Under the pieces are notes generated by a model. That model did not search any database and was not told where the DNA came from. It saw only the letters and a list, made by a program, of their open reading frames with translations. The position numbers were made by a program, and so were the translations under genes. DNA of 64,000 bases, taken from NCBI RefSeq assembly GCF_900100045.1, contig NZ_FNEA01000014.1, forward strand, positions 91,026 to 155,025, in the 5' to 3' direction. Numbering within the stretch: position 1 is the first letter of the stretch; each line of letters opens with the position of its first letter. The stretch comes from Paracoccus denitrificans (GTDB taxonomy: Bacteria; Pseudomonadota; Alphaproteobacteria; Rhodobacterales; Rhodobacteraceae). Positions 1 to 8,945 of the stretch are shown here, one piece after another.

Positions 1-1
1 C

Positions 2-799
2 GTGCTGGGCGCCTTTGCCCAGCTTCTGATGTTCCGGCTGTTCCTGCCCGGGCACCGCAACCGGCTGCGGATGGAGCCCGAGGCCCGCGCCGAGGTGATG
101 AAGTTCGGCAAATGGATCTTTTTCAGCACCATCTGCGGTTTCCTGCTGTTCCAGGGCGACCGCATCATCCTGGGCCGGGTGCTGAGCCTGAACCAGCTGG
201 GCATCTACAATATCGGCCTGTTCCTGGCGACGGTGCCGGCCATGCTGGGCTCGGCCATCGCCGGGCGGCTGTTCATCCCGATCTATCGCCAGCACCCGCC
301 CGCCGAAAGCGCCGGGAACGCCCGCATCCTGGCGCGCACCCGTGCCGGGCTGACGGCGCTGTTGCTGGTGGTGGCGGTGGTGCTGGCCTGGGCCGGCCCG
401 CCGCTGGTCGAACTGCTCTACGATCCGCGCTACGCGGCGGCGGGCGGCATCCTGGTCGCCATCGCCTGCATCCAGATGCTGCAAGTCATCCCGATCAGCT
501 ATGAGCAGGCGGCGCTGGCGGCCGGGGATTCGCGCGGCTTCTTCGTCATGCAATCCTCGCGCGCGGCGATCTATTTCGCGCTGGTCGCCAGCGGGGCGGT
601 GCTTTACGGCCTGCCGGGGCTGTTGATCGGCCAGGCATTGTCGCAGGTGTTATGCTATCCGGTGACGGTCTGGATCGCGCGCCGCCATGGCAGCTGGGAT
701 CCGCGCCACGACCTGATCGCCGGCGTGGTTGCTCTGGTCGCGGCGGCGACCGCGCTGAGCGGGCATCGCGATGCGGTTCTGGCCGCCATGACCCCCTGA
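2..799 (+). CDS. Polysaccharide (lipopolysaccharide/exopolysaccharide) flippase-like membrane protein, C-terminal part
   Basis: The gene enters from the left edge, so the true start is outside the window and only the last 265 codons are seen. The protein is made almost wholly of hydrophobic helices, about seven in this fragment (for example around residues 38-52, 66-93, 117-135, 146-165 and 186-212), with short basic loops. This pattern, together with the run around 66-72 (LGIYNIG) and the GP-type helix breaks, fits the C-terminal half of the MOP superfamily (Wzx-type) transporters that flip lipid-linked sugars across the inner membrane. No neighbouring glycan gene lies in the window to confirm the substrate. 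The next gene on the strand, maeB, is unrelated and starts 84 bases later. The superfamily is a fairly safe call; the substrate is unknown. Confidence 0.7.
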   Translation: MLGAFAQLLMFRLFLPGHRNRLRMEPEARAEVMKFGKWIFFSTICGFLLFQGDRIILGRVLSLNQLGIYNIGLFLATVPAMLGSAIAGRLFIPIYRQHPPAESAGNARILARTRAGLTALLLVVAVVLAWAGPPLVELLYDPRYAAAGGILVAIACIQMLQVIPISYEQAALAAGDSRGFFVMQSSRAAIYFALVASGAVLYGLPGLLIGQALSQVLCYPVTVWIARRHGSWDPRHDLIAGVVALVAAATALSGHRDAVLAAMTP

Positions 800-883
800 C
801 GCCGCCGCCGGGTGATTTTACCCCTTTCGGTTCGGCTGGCCCTGACGCTATTGCTGCGGGACGTCACGAGGAGGAGGCACCGG

Positions 884-3166
884 ATGAGCGACGACAACAC
901 CCCGCGCAAGTCCCGCATCACGCGGGAAGAGGCACTGGCCTATCACCTGGAGCCGCGTCCGGGCAAATACGACATCGTGGCCTCGACCCCGATGGCGACG
1001 CAGCGGGATCTGTCACTGGCCTATTCCCCCGGCGTTGCCGTGCCGGTCGAGGCCATCGCCGAACGCCCCGAGACCGCCTATGACTATACCGTCAAGGGCA
1101 ACATGGTCGCCGTGATCTCGAACGGCACGGCGATCCTGGGCCTGGGCAACCTTGGCGCGCTGGCCTCCAAGCCGGTGATGGAGGGCAAGGCGGTGCTGTT
1201 CAAGCGCTTTGCCGACGTGAACGCCATCGACATCGAGCTGGACACCGAAGATCCCGACGCGATCGTCGATGCCGTGCGGCTGATGGGTCCGACCTTCGGC
1301 GGCATCAACCTCGAGGACATCAAGGCGCCCGAGTGCTTCATCATCGAGCAACGGCTCAAGGAACTCATGGACATTCCGGTCTTCCATGACGACCAGCACG
1401 GCACGGCGGTGATCTGCGCGGCGGGGCTGATCAACGCGCTGGAACTGTCGGGCAAGAAGATCGAGGACGTGCGCATCGTGCTGAACGGCGCCGGCGCCGC
1501 CGGCATTGCCTGCCTGGAACTGCTGAAATCCATGGGCGCGCGGCATGAAAACTGCATCATGTGCGACACCAAGGGCGTGATCTACCAGGGCCGCACCGAG
1601 GGCATGAACCAGTGGAAATCCGCCCATGCCGTGGTGACCGAGGCCCGCACGCTGGAAGAGGCGATGAAGGGCGCCGACGTGTTCCTGGGCGTCTCGGCCA
1701 AGGGGGCGGTGACGCAGGATATGGTGCAGGGCATGGCCGAGAACCCGGTCATCTTCGCCATGGCCAATCCCGATCCCGAGATCACGCCGGAAGAGGCCCA
1801 TGCCGTCCGCCCCGACGCCATCGTCGCCACCGGCCGCTCGGACTATCCCAACCAGGTCAACAATGTCCTGGGCTTTCCCTATCTGTTCCGCGGGGCGCTG
1901 GACATCCATGCCCGCGCCATCAACGACGAGATGAAGATCGCCTGCGCCCGCGCGCTGGCCGAACTGGCGCGTGAGGACGTGCCGGACGAGGTCGCCGTCG
2001 CCTACGGCCGCAAGCTGCAATTCGGCCGCGACTACATCATCCCGACGCCCTTCGACCCGCGGCTGATCCATGTCGTGCCGCCCGCCGTGGCCCAGGCCGG
2101 CATGGAGACCGGAGTCGCCCGTCGCCCGATCATCGACATGGAAGGCTATGTCCAGTCGCTCAAGGCGCGCATGGACCCGACCGCGGCGATCCTGCAAGGC
2201 ATCCATGCCCGCGCCCGCCAGGCACAGGCCCGGATGATCTTTGCCGAGGGCGACGACCCGCGCGTGCTGCGCGCCGCCGTGGCCTGGCAGCGCGGCGGCA
2301 TGGGCCAGTCCATCGTCGTCGGCCGCGAAAGCGACGTGAAGGACAAGCTGGAGGCAGCCGGGCTTGGCGATGCCGCGCGTGAGATCACCGTGGTCAATGC
2401 CGGCAATTCGCGCCATCTCGACCAGTATCACGAGGCACTCTACACCCGGTTGCAGCGCAAGGGCTATGACCGCGAGGATGCGGTCAAGCTGGCCAATCGC
2501 GACCGCCACGTCTTTGCCTCGCTGATGCTGGCGCATGGCCATGGCGACGGGCTGGTGACGGGGGCGACGCGCAAGAACGCGCATGTGCTGGCCCAGATCG
2601 GCATGGTCTTCGACGTGACCCCGGCCGATGGCGCCGTGGGCATCACCGCCGTCCTGCATAACGGCCGGGTCGTCCTGATGGGCGATACGCTGGTCCATGA
2701 ATGGCCCGAAGCCGAGGACCTGGCCGACATCGCCACCCGCGGCGCCCATGTCGCGCGCGGGCTGGGGCTGGAGCCGCGCGTGGCCTTCCTGTCATTCTCG
2801 AACTTCGGCTACCCGATCAGCGAGCGCGCGGTGAAGATGGCCCATGCGACCGAAGTGCTGGACACGCGCAAGGTCGATTTCGAGTATGAGGGCGAAATGA
2901 CGGTCGATGTGGCGCTGAACCCCTCGCAGGCGGCCAAATACCCGTTCTCGCGGCTGAAGGAGCCGGCCAACGTGCTGGTGGTGCCGGCCCGGCATTCGGC
3001 CTCGATCTCGGTCAAGCTTCTGCAAGAGATGGCGGGGGCGACGGTGATCGGCCCGATCCTGACCGGGGTGCCGCTGCCGATCCAGATCTGCTCGACCGGC
3101 TCGACGGTGAACGATATCTTGAACATGGCCGCCATCGCGGCAGGCCGGCTGGGGCAGGTGAAATAA
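884..3166 (+). CDS. maeB: NADP-dependent malic enzyme with C-terminal phosphotransacetylase-like domain
   Basis: Oxidative decarboxylation of malate to pyruvate, giving NADPH; cytoplasmic. The protein has 760 residues, the usual length for the fused bacterial form. Residues about 20-160 are the malic N-terminal domain (YSPGVA at 47-52 and the GKAVLFKRFADVNAID stretch from 101). Residues about 165-410 are the NAD(P)-binding domain, with FHDDQHGTA at 167-175 and a GAGAAGIA dinucleotide loop near 207. Residues about 430-755 form the PTA_PTB domain, which in this family is regulatory and binds acetyl-CoA rather than acting as an enzyme. I chose the ATG at 884 because a strong GAGGAGG ribosome binding site lies at 870-876. 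The frame is open further upstream, but those codons have no good start site. A hairpin follows the stop. Confidence 0.95.
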   Translation: MSDDNTPRKSRITREEALAYHLEPRPGKYDIVASTPMATQRDLSLAYSPGVAVPVEAIAERPETAYDYTVKGNMVAVISNGTAILGLGNLGALASKPVMEGKAVLFKRFADVNAIDIELDTEDPDAIVDAVRLMGPTFGGINLEDIKAPECFIIEQRLKELMDIPVFHDDQHGTAVICAAGLINALELSGKKIEDVRIVLNGAGAAGIACLELLKSMGARHENCIMCDTKGVIYQGRTEGMNQWKSAHAVVTEARTLEEAMKGADVFLGVSAKGAVTQDMVQGMAENPVIFAMANPDPEITPEEAHAVRPDAIVATGRSDYPNQVNNVLGFPYLFRGALDIHARAINDEMKIACARALAELAREDVPDEVAVAYGRKLQFGRDYIIPTPFDPRLIHVVPPAVAQAGMETGVARRPIIDMEGYVQSLKARMDPTAAILQGIHARARQAQARMIFAEGDDPRVLRAAVAWQRGGMGQSIVVGRESDVKDKLEAAGLGDAAREITVVNAGNSRHLDQYHEALYTRLQRKGYDREDAVKLANRDRHVFASLMLAHGHGDGLVTGATRKNAHVLAQIGMVFDVTPADGAVGITAVLHNGRVVLMGDTLVHEWPEAEDLADIATRGAHVARGLGLEPRVAFLSFSNFGYPISERAVKMAHATEVLDTRKVDFEYEGEMTVDVALNPSQAAKYPFSRLKEPANVLVVPARHSASISVKLLQEMAGATVIGPILTGVPLPIQICSTGSTVNDILNMAAIAAGRLGQVK

Positions 3167-3186
3167 CCGGCCGCCCGAAACGAAAA

Positions 3187-3207
3187 GCGCCCCCGGAGCG
3201 GGGGCGC
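3187..3207. terminator. Bidirectional hairpin terminator between maeB and the convergent outer-membrane gene
   Basis: A perfect 8-bp stem (GCGCCCCC / GGGGGCGC) encloses the five-base loop GGAGC. It sits 20 bases after the maeB stop and 19 bases before the stop of the converging gene. Four A residues precede it on the plus strand (3183-3186), so the minus-strand transcript would end in a short U run. It probably serves the minus-strand gene best and maeB less well. Confidence 0.7.
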
Positions 3208-3226
3208 CTTGCTTGTCGTGGTGGGA

Positions 3227-3826
3227 TCAGAACCGATACGAGGCGCGCAGCTGCACCAGATCGGTGTCCAGGTCGCGGCCGCTGATGCCGGTTTCGTCCT
3301 CCAGCACGTCCTTGAAGTCGCTGCGGCTGTATTCCGCGCCGACGGTGAAGCGCTCGGTGACCTTGAAATCGGCGCCGAGGCCATAGGTCAGCCCGGTTTC
3401 CGAGAAGTCATCGACCGAGATCTTGGCCGCGCCCAGCGTGACATAGGGCAGGAACCGGCCCATGTCGGCACCGGCACGCAGACGCAGCCGGGTCAGGTCG
3501 CCGTCATCGTAATTCTCGTCGGGCGAGATCTTGTTGTAGTCAAGCTCGCCGCCCAGGACGAAGCGGCCCAGGTCGCGCTGATAGCCCGCATGCAGGCCAT
3601 AGCCGTCGTAATCGCCGAAATCGGCCAGCGCGCCGCGATTGCCAAGATCGCCGCTGCCCTTGCCGTATTGCAGACCGGCATAGAAGCCCGTCCAGTCGCT
3701 TTCGGGGGTGATCGTCACGGGTGCAGGCGCCACGACCGGCTGTTCGACCACGGGGGCGACATAGCCACCCGCATAGGCGCCACCGGCGATCAGCGAAGCC
3801 AAAGCTGCGTATCCGACTTTCTTCAT
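3227..3826 (-). CDS. Small outer-membrane beta-barrel protein (OMP_b-brl / Omp25-like family)
   Basis: A 199-residue exported protein. Residues 1-20 form a signal peptide (MKKVGYAALASLIAGGAYAG). A proline/valine linker follows (residues 21-45), then the WTGFYAGLQYG motif that opens the barrel in this family, then alternating strands ending in LRASYRF. The terminal phenylalanine is the BamA recognition signature of outer-membrane barrels. The start at 3826 is set by the signal peptide and a GGAGA site a few bases upstream. The family includes Omp25/31 and opacity-type proteins; ligand and role are not known. It converges on maeB through a shared hairpin. The 220 bases upstream hold nothing recognisable. 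Confidence 0.85.
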   Translation of the reverse strand: MKKVGYAALASLIAGGAYAGGYVAPVVEQPVVAPAPVTITPESDWTGFYAGLQYGKGSGDLGNRGALADFGDYDGYGLHAGYQRDLGRFVLGGELDYNKISPDENYDDGDLTRLRLRAGADMGRFLPYVTLGAAKISVDDFSETGLTYGLGADFKVTERFTVGAEYSRSDFKDVLEDETGISGRDLDTDLVQLRASYRF

Positions 3827-4047
3827 GGTGAGTTCTCCATTTAACTCGGACCGCCTGCCTACCACCCGGGCCCCGGATTGGAAGGCTTTGCGGCGCCGCG
3901 GCACGGACAAGTGACGGGCCGTTAGCCGAGCAGGCGAAGGGCCGGGGGAAAAGCCTGCCGATACAGGGGGTTCGGACTCAAGCCGGCGTGATGGGGTGTG
4001 ATGCGTGATCCGAGATATTCAGCAAGGGACTGAGAAGTCTTGATATT

Positions 4048-4971
4048 TCAGCCTGCCATTTCGCTGGCTTCATCATCGGCGGCAGTCCCGACGAAGCACT
4101 CGCCCCGCTCGGCCTGACGCTGGCGCTCCCGGAAACGGGCGCGGTCGGCCTCGGTATATTCGCCGGCGCAGCGATGGCAGCAGACGCCGGGTTCATATTC
4201 CGGGCGGGTGCGATCCTCGGGCGCCAGTGGGCGGCGGCAGGCATGGCAGAGGTCGTGGCGGCCCTGCCGCAGCCCGTGGCCAAGGCTCACCCGCTTGTCG
4301 AAGACGAAGCATTCGCCGCGCCAGAGGCTTTCCTCCTCGGGCACTTCCTCCAGGTATTTCAGGATGCCGCCCTTGAGGTGAAAGACCTCGGGCACGCCCT
4401 CTCCCAGCAGGAAGTTCGTCGATTTCTCGCAGCGGATGCCGCCGGTGCAGAACATGGCGATACGCTTGTTGTGGAAACGATGCGCATTCTCGCGCCACCA
4501 GGCGGGAAAGTCGCGAAAGCTGCGCGTGCCCGGATCGACGGCGCCGGCGAAGGTGCCGATCTCGACCTCGTAATCGTTGCGCGTGTCGATCACCGCCACG
4601 TCGGGGTCGCTGATCAGCGCGTTCCAGTCCTGCGGCGCGACATAGCGGCCGACGGCGGCGGTGGGGTCCACGTCGGGCTGGCCCATGGTCACGATCTCGC
4701 GCTTCAGGCGGACCTTCATGCGGCCGAAGGGCATGGTCTCGGCGGTGCTTTCCTTCCATTCCAGCCCCGCGCAGCCGGGCAGGGCGCGGATATGGGCCAG
4801 CACCGCGTCGATGCCTGCGCGCGTGCCGGCGATGGTGCCGTTGACCCCCTCGCGTGCCAGAAGCAAGGTGCCCCTGACCCCGTTCGTGCAGGCGCATCTG
4901 GCCAGCGGCGCCTTCAGCGCCTCGGGGTCGGGAAAGCGGGTGAAATGGTAAAGTGCGGCGACGATCAGCAT
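4048..4971 (-). CDS. trhO: tRNA uridine(34) hydroxylase TrhO (rhodanese-domain protein, YceA family)
   Basis: TrhO makes 5-hydroxyuridine at the wobble position of several tRNAs by an oxygen-dependent reaction. The 307-residue protein has the N-terminal UPF0176 domain ([10 protein letters not shown] at 4-13, EGVNGTIAG at 41-49) and a rhodanese domain at about 120-220 with the active-site loop [10 protein letters not shown] at 175-184. A cysteine-rich C-terminal tail (CHACRRP, then CCHRCAG) resembles a small zinc knuckle and is usual in this family. I prefer the ATG at 4971 because the family begins right before the VAALY strand. An in-frame ATG at 5016 would add 15 residues, and neither has a clear ribosome binding site. 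It is divergent from pncA, 99 bases away. Confidence 0.92.
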   Translation of the reverse strand: MLIVAALYHFTRFPDPEALKAPLARCACTNGVRGTLLLAREGVNGTIAGTRAGIDAVLAHIRALPGCAGLEWKESTAETMPFGRMKVRLKREIVTMGQPDVDPTAAVGRYVAPQDWNALISDPDVAVIDTRNDYEVEIGTFAGAVDPGTRSFRDFPAWWRENAHRFHNKRIAMFCTGGIRCEKSTNFLLGEGVPEVFHLKGGILKYLEEVPEEESLWRGECFVFDKRVSLGHGLRQGRHDLCHACRRPLAPEDRTRPEYEPGVCCHRCAGEYTEADRARFRERQRQAERGECFVGTAADDEASEMAG

Positions 4972-5070
4972 GGGCTGGCCATAGCGCCGCGCGGGGGTGC
5001 AATCAAGTTGCCGCATTGACGCCCCCGCCGCCTGCGCCTACCAATTTTCCTGGGAAACAGGAGAGGCGCG

Positions 5071-5667
5071 ATGGCCAAGGCCCTGATCGTCATCGACATG
5101 CAACTGGATTTCTGCCCGGGCGGGCGGCTTGCCGTGGCCGGCGGGGACGAGATCGTCGCCGCGATCAACGACCTGATGGCGGATTTCGACGCCGTGGTGC
5201 TGACGCAGGACTGGCACCCCCACGACCATGCCAGCTTTGCCGACAACCATCCCGGCGCGGCGGCATTTTCGGTCGTGGACATGCCCTACGGGCCGCAGGT
5301 GCTCTGGCCCGCGCATTGCGTGATCGGGACCGATGGCGCGGGCTTTCACCCGACGCTGGCCGCCGATTGCGCCGATCTGGTGATCCGCAAGGGTTTTCGC
5401 CCGCATATCGACAGCTATTCCGCGTTTTTCGAGAACGATCACCGCACCCCCACCGGCCTAGCCGGATACTTGCGCGACCGCGGCATGGACGACCTGACCT
5501 TTGTCGGGCTGGCGCATGATTTCTGCGTCGCCTGGTCGGCCATCGATGCGGCGAAGCTGGGTTTCCGCGCCACCGTGATCGAGGACGCCACCCGCGCCAT
5601 CGACCTGAACGGCTCGCGCGAGGCGGCGCGCGAGGACATGCGCAAGGCGGGGGTAACACTGGCATGA
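5071..5667 (+). CDS. pncA: Nicotinamidase
   Basis: Hydrolyses nicotinamide to nicotinate and ammonia, the first step of NAD salvage. It has 198 residues in the isochorismatase-like fold. The catalytic triad is visible as Asp9 (VIDMQLDF), Lys107 (RKGFRP) and Cys152 (HDFCVAW). The metal-binding residues lie in QDWHPHDH (Asp47, His49, His53) and AHC (His82). The ribosome binding site is AGGAGAGG just before the ATG. Its TGA overlaps the ATG of pncB, so the two are translationally coupled and supply nicotinate to the next enzyme. Confidence 0.95.
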   Translation: MAKALIVIDMQLDFCPGGRLAVAGGDEIVAAINDLMADFDAVVLTQDWHPHDHASFADNHPGAAAFSVVDMPYGPQVLWPAHCVIGTDGAGFHPTLAADCADLVIRKGFRPHIDSYSAFFENDHRTPTGLAGYLRDRGMDDLTFVGLAHDFCVAWSAIDAAKLGFRATVIEDATRAIDLNGSREAAREDMRKAGVTLA

Positions 5668-6974
5668 TGATCCCGACGGTCGATATCGCCACCCGCGTCT
5701 ATAACCACAAATGGAAGATCGACCCGATCGTCCGCTCGCTGATCGACGACGATTTCTACAAGCTGCTGATGTGCCAGTCGGTGTTCCGCAACCGGCCCGA
5801 CACGCAGGTCACCTTCAGCCTGATCAACCGCAGCAGTCGCATCCGCCTGGCCGAGCTGATCGACGAAGGCGAGCTGCGCGAACAGCTGGACCATGCGCGT
5901 GGCCTGTCGCTGACGCGGGGCGAAAGCACCTGGCTGCGCGGCAATACCTTCTATGGCAAGCGGCAGATGTTCCGCCCGGACTTCATGGAGTTCCTCGAGA
6001 ACCTGCGCCTGCCGGCCTATCACCTGGAAAAGCGCGACGGCCAGTATGAGCTGGTCTTCGAGGGCAGATGGCCCGAAGTCATGCTGTGGGAGATCCCGGC
6101 GCTGGCGATCATCATGGAACTGCGCTCGCGCGCCGTGCTCAAGGACATGGGCCGGTTCGAGCTGCAGGTGCTCTATGCCCGCGCCATGGCCCGGCTTTGG
6201 GAAAAGATCGAGGAATTGCGCAAGCTCGGCCCCGACCTGCGCATCGCCGACTTCGGCACCCGCCGCCGCCACAGCTTCCTGTGGCAGGACTGGTGCGTGC
6301 AGGCCATGGTCGAGGGGCTGGGCGACCAGCGGTTCATCGGCACCTCGAACTGCCTGATCGCCATGCGCCGCGACATCGAGGCCATCGGCACCAATGCCCA
6401 TGAACTGCCCATGGTCTATGCCGCGCTGGCCGACAGCGACGCCGAACTGCGCCAGGCGCCCTATCGTGTGCTTGCCGACTGGCACGAGGAGCATGACGGG
6501 ATGCTGCGCATCATCCTGCCCGACACCTATGGCACCAAGGGCTTCCTGGACCATGCGCCCGACTGGCTGGCAGGCTGGACCGGCATCCGCGTCGACAGCG
6601 GCGACCCGGCCGAGGGCGCCGAGACGGCGATCCGCTGGTGGCAGGAGCGCGGCGAGGATCCGCGCAACAAGCTGATCATCTTTTCGGACGGTCTGGACGT
6701 GGACAAGATCAGGGACCTGTTCCACCGCTTCCACGGTCGGGCCAAGGTCAGTTTCGGCTGGGGCACGCTGCTGACCAACGATTTTCGCGGGCTGGTGCCG
6801 GGCGACGGGCTGGCGCCGTTTTCGCTGGTCTGCAAGGCGGTGGCGGCCGAGGGACGGCCGACCGTCAAGCTTTCCGACAATCCCGAGAAGGCCACCGGCC
6901 CCCAGGACGAGATCGAGCGCTACAAGCGCGTATTCGACGTCGGCCAGCAGCAGCGCATGGCGGTGGTGGTCTGA
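5664..6974 (+). CDS. pncB: Nicotinate phosphoribosyltransferase
   Basis: Joins nicotinate to PRPP to form nicotinate mononucleotide, with ATP hydrolysis helping the reaction. The 436-residue length is typical. Family marks include DDDFYKLLM near the N-terminus, the RRRHSFLWQ segment that carries the histidine region phosphorylated in characterised enzymes, the GTSN substrate motif, the VDSGDP and IIFSDGLD phosphate-binding segments, and [10 protein letters not shown]. It starts with an ATGA overlap with pncA. With pncA before it and nadE facing it, this is a compact salvage-to-NAD block. Confidence 0.96.
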   Translation: MMIPTVDIATRVYNHKWKIDPIVRSLIDDDFYKLLMCQSVFRNRPDTQVTFSLINRSSRIRLAELIDEGELREQLDHARGLSLTRGESTWLRGNTFYGKRQMFRPDFMEFLENLRLPAYHLEKRDGQYELVFEGRWPEVMLWEIPALAIIMELRSRAVLKDMGRFELQVLYARAMARLWEKIEELRKLGPDLRIADFGTRRRHSFLWQDWCVQAMVEGLGDQRFIGTSNCLIAMRRDIEAIGTNAHELPMVYAALADSDAELRQAPYRVLADWHEEHDGMLRIILPDTYGTKGFLDHAPDWLAGWTGIRVDSGDPAEGAETAIRWWQERGEDPRNKLIIFSDGLDVDKIRDLFHRFHGRAKVSFGWGTLLTNDFRGLVPGDGLAPFSLVCKAVAAEGRPTVKLSDNPEKATGPQDEIERYKRVFDVGQQQRMAVVV

Positions 6975-7143
6975 TCCGCCGGCTCGGTCGGCGCCTTGTC
7001 GCTGCCGGCGCATACTGCTTGCCGGAGGCGGCGGACGGCCGTCGAACGAGATCGGCCGCCGTCATGCGGCAAGACCCGGCTGATCGCGCATCAGCGGTGG
7101 CTGCCCCCGGGTTCGGCGGCCAGGGCAGGGCGGTCGCGTCGCG

Positions 7144-8814
7144 CTAGAGCCGGTCGCGCCAGCGGTTGACCAGCGGATAGCGGCGGTCCAGCCAGAAGGC
7201 CTTGGTCGAGATGCGCGGCCCCGGCGCGGCCTGGTAACGCTTCCACTCGCTGCCATAAAGCAGGGTCTCGACCTTCTTGACCGTCTCGGGCTCGAAGCCC
7301 TGCGCGACCAGATCCTTGAGCGCCAGGTCCTTTTCGACCAGCCCCTCCAGGATCGCGTCCAGCACCTCATAGGGCGGCAGGCTGTCCTGGTCCTTCTGGT
7401 TCGGGCGCAGCTCGGCCGAGGGGGGCTTCGAGATGATCTGCGGCGGGATCACCTCGCCCGCGCGACCCAGCATCCAGTCGCGGTGGTTTTCATTGCGCCA
7501 GCGGCAGGTCTGAAAGACGCGGGTCTTGTAGAGATCCTTGATCGGGTTGTAGCCGCCGGCCATGTCGCCATAGATCGTGGCATAGCCGACCGCGACCTCG
7601 GACTTGTTGCCGGTGGTCAGCAGCAGCTCGCCGAACTTGTTCGACAGCGCCATCAGCATCACGCCGCGCAGGCGGGACTGGATGTTTTCCTCGGTCGCGT
7701 CGGGCTGGGTGCCCGCCATAAGATGCGCCAGGGCATCGCCCACCGCGTCGCGGGCGCCCTCGATATGCACGGTGTCCAGCCGCGTGCCCAGCCGTCCCGC
7801 GCAATCGGCGGCATCGTCCAGGCTGGCTTGCGAGGTGTATTCGCTGGGCAGCATGACGCAGCGCACGTTCTCGGGGCCGACGGCGTCGCTGGCGATGGTT
7901 GCGACCAGCGCCGAGTCGATGCCGCCCGACAGCCCCAGCACCACCTTGCGGAATCCCGACTTGCGCATGTAGTCGCGCAGGCCCAGCGTCATGGCGCGGT
8001 AGTCCTGTTCCCATTCGTCGGGCTGGTGGTCCATCCGGCCCGGAGCCGCGCGCCAGCCCTGCGGCGTGCGGGTGAAATCGACATGGGCCAGCATTTCGTC
8101 GAAGGGGGCAAGCTGCATGACCTTGACCACGCCGCCATCCTCGCCCGGGTTCAGCACGAAGCTTGCCCCGTCATAGATCTGGTCGTCCTGCCCGCCGACC
8201 GAGTTCAGGTAGATCAGCGGCAGGCCGGTCTCGACCACGCGGGCGACCATGTGCCCCATGCGCAGGTCCAGCTTGTTGCGATGGTAGGGGCTGCCGTTCG
8301 GGACCAGCAGGATCTCGGCCCCGGTCTCGGCCAGGGTTTCGCAGACCTCGGGCCACCAGGCGTCCTCGCAGATCGGGCTGCCGATGCGCAGCCCGTCCAG
8401 GCTGTAGGGCCCCGAGATCGGCCCGACATTGAACAGCCGCCATTCGTCGAACAGCTGCTTGTGCGGCAATTCGTGCTTGCGCACCCGCGCCGCCACCCTG
8501 CCGCCGTTGAGAATCCAGTAGGCGTTGTAGAGCCGATCTTCTTCGGCATAGGGGCCGCCGATGCCGATGGCGGGGCCGTCGGCGCAGTCCCGCGCCAGGT
8601 CGACGATATGGGCCATGGCTTCCTGCGTGAAGCCGGGTTTCAGCACCAGGTCCTGGGTCTGGTAGCCGGTGATGAACATCTCGGGCAGGGCCAGCAGGTT
8701 GGCGCCGGCCTCGCGTGCCTTGGCCCATGCCTCGCGCGCCATGGCGGCATTGCCGGGCAAATCGCCCACGGTCGGGTTCAACTGTCCAAGGGTGATGCGG
8801 AACGTGTCGGTCAT
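7144..8814 (-). CDS. nadE: Glutamine-hydrolysing NAD+ synthetase
   Basis: Last step of NAD biosynthesis: amidation of deamido-NAD with ammonia released from glutamine. The 556-residue protein is a fusion. The N-terminal carbon-nitrogen hydrolase (glutaminase) domain has its triad at Glu45 (LPEMF), Lys113 (RKHELP) and Cys149 (PICEDAWW). The C-terminal adenylating synthetase has the PP-loop SGGIDS and the later GNKSEVAVGY motif. It converges on pncB, with 169 bases between them that hold only short GC-rich inverted repeats. It is the terminal enzyme for the nicotinate made by the pncA-pncB pair. Confidence 0.96.
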   Translation of the reverse strand: MTDTFRITLGQLNPTVGDLPGNAAMAREAWAKAREAGANLLALPEMFITGYQTQDLVLKPGFTQEAMAHIVDLARDCADGPAIGIGGPYAEEDRLYNAYWILNGGRVAARVRKHELPHKQLFDEWRLFNVGPISGPYSLDGLRIGSPICEDAWWPEVCETLAETGAEILLVPNGSPYHRNKLDLRMGHMVARVVETGLPLIYLNSVGGQDDQIYDGASFVLNPGEDGGVVKVMQLAPFDEMLAHVDFTRTPQGWRAAPGRMDHQPDEWEQDYRAMTLGLRDYMRKSGFRKVVLGLSGGIDSALVATIASDAVGPENVRCVMLPSEYTSQASLDDAADCAGRLGTRLDTVHIEGARDAVGDALAHLMAGTQPDATEENIQSRLRGVMLMALSNKFGELLLTTGNKSEVAVGYATIYGDMAGGYNPIKDLYKTRVFQTCRWRNENHRDWMLGRAGEVIPPQIISKPPSAELRPNQKDQDSLPPYEVLDAILEGLVEKDLALKDLVAQGFEPETVKKVETLLYGSEWKRYQAAPGPRISTKAFWLDRRYPLVNRWRDRL

Positions 8815-8945
8815 GGCGTTTCCTTACCGGATCTTGCCCCCGTTGATAGGCGAGGGCGCGGCAAAGGAAAAGTCGGGCTTTGCGCCGGCGCATCCCTTGG
8901 GATAAACCGATGGCAAAAGCAGCAACGAGGCGGAGTGCAGCACCC

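Noticed and set aside
1013..2749. Long open frame antisense to maeB
   Set aside because: It is the complementary frame of a well-supported gene. High GC gives long antisense frames, and the product is His/Asp/Gly-rich with no family features.
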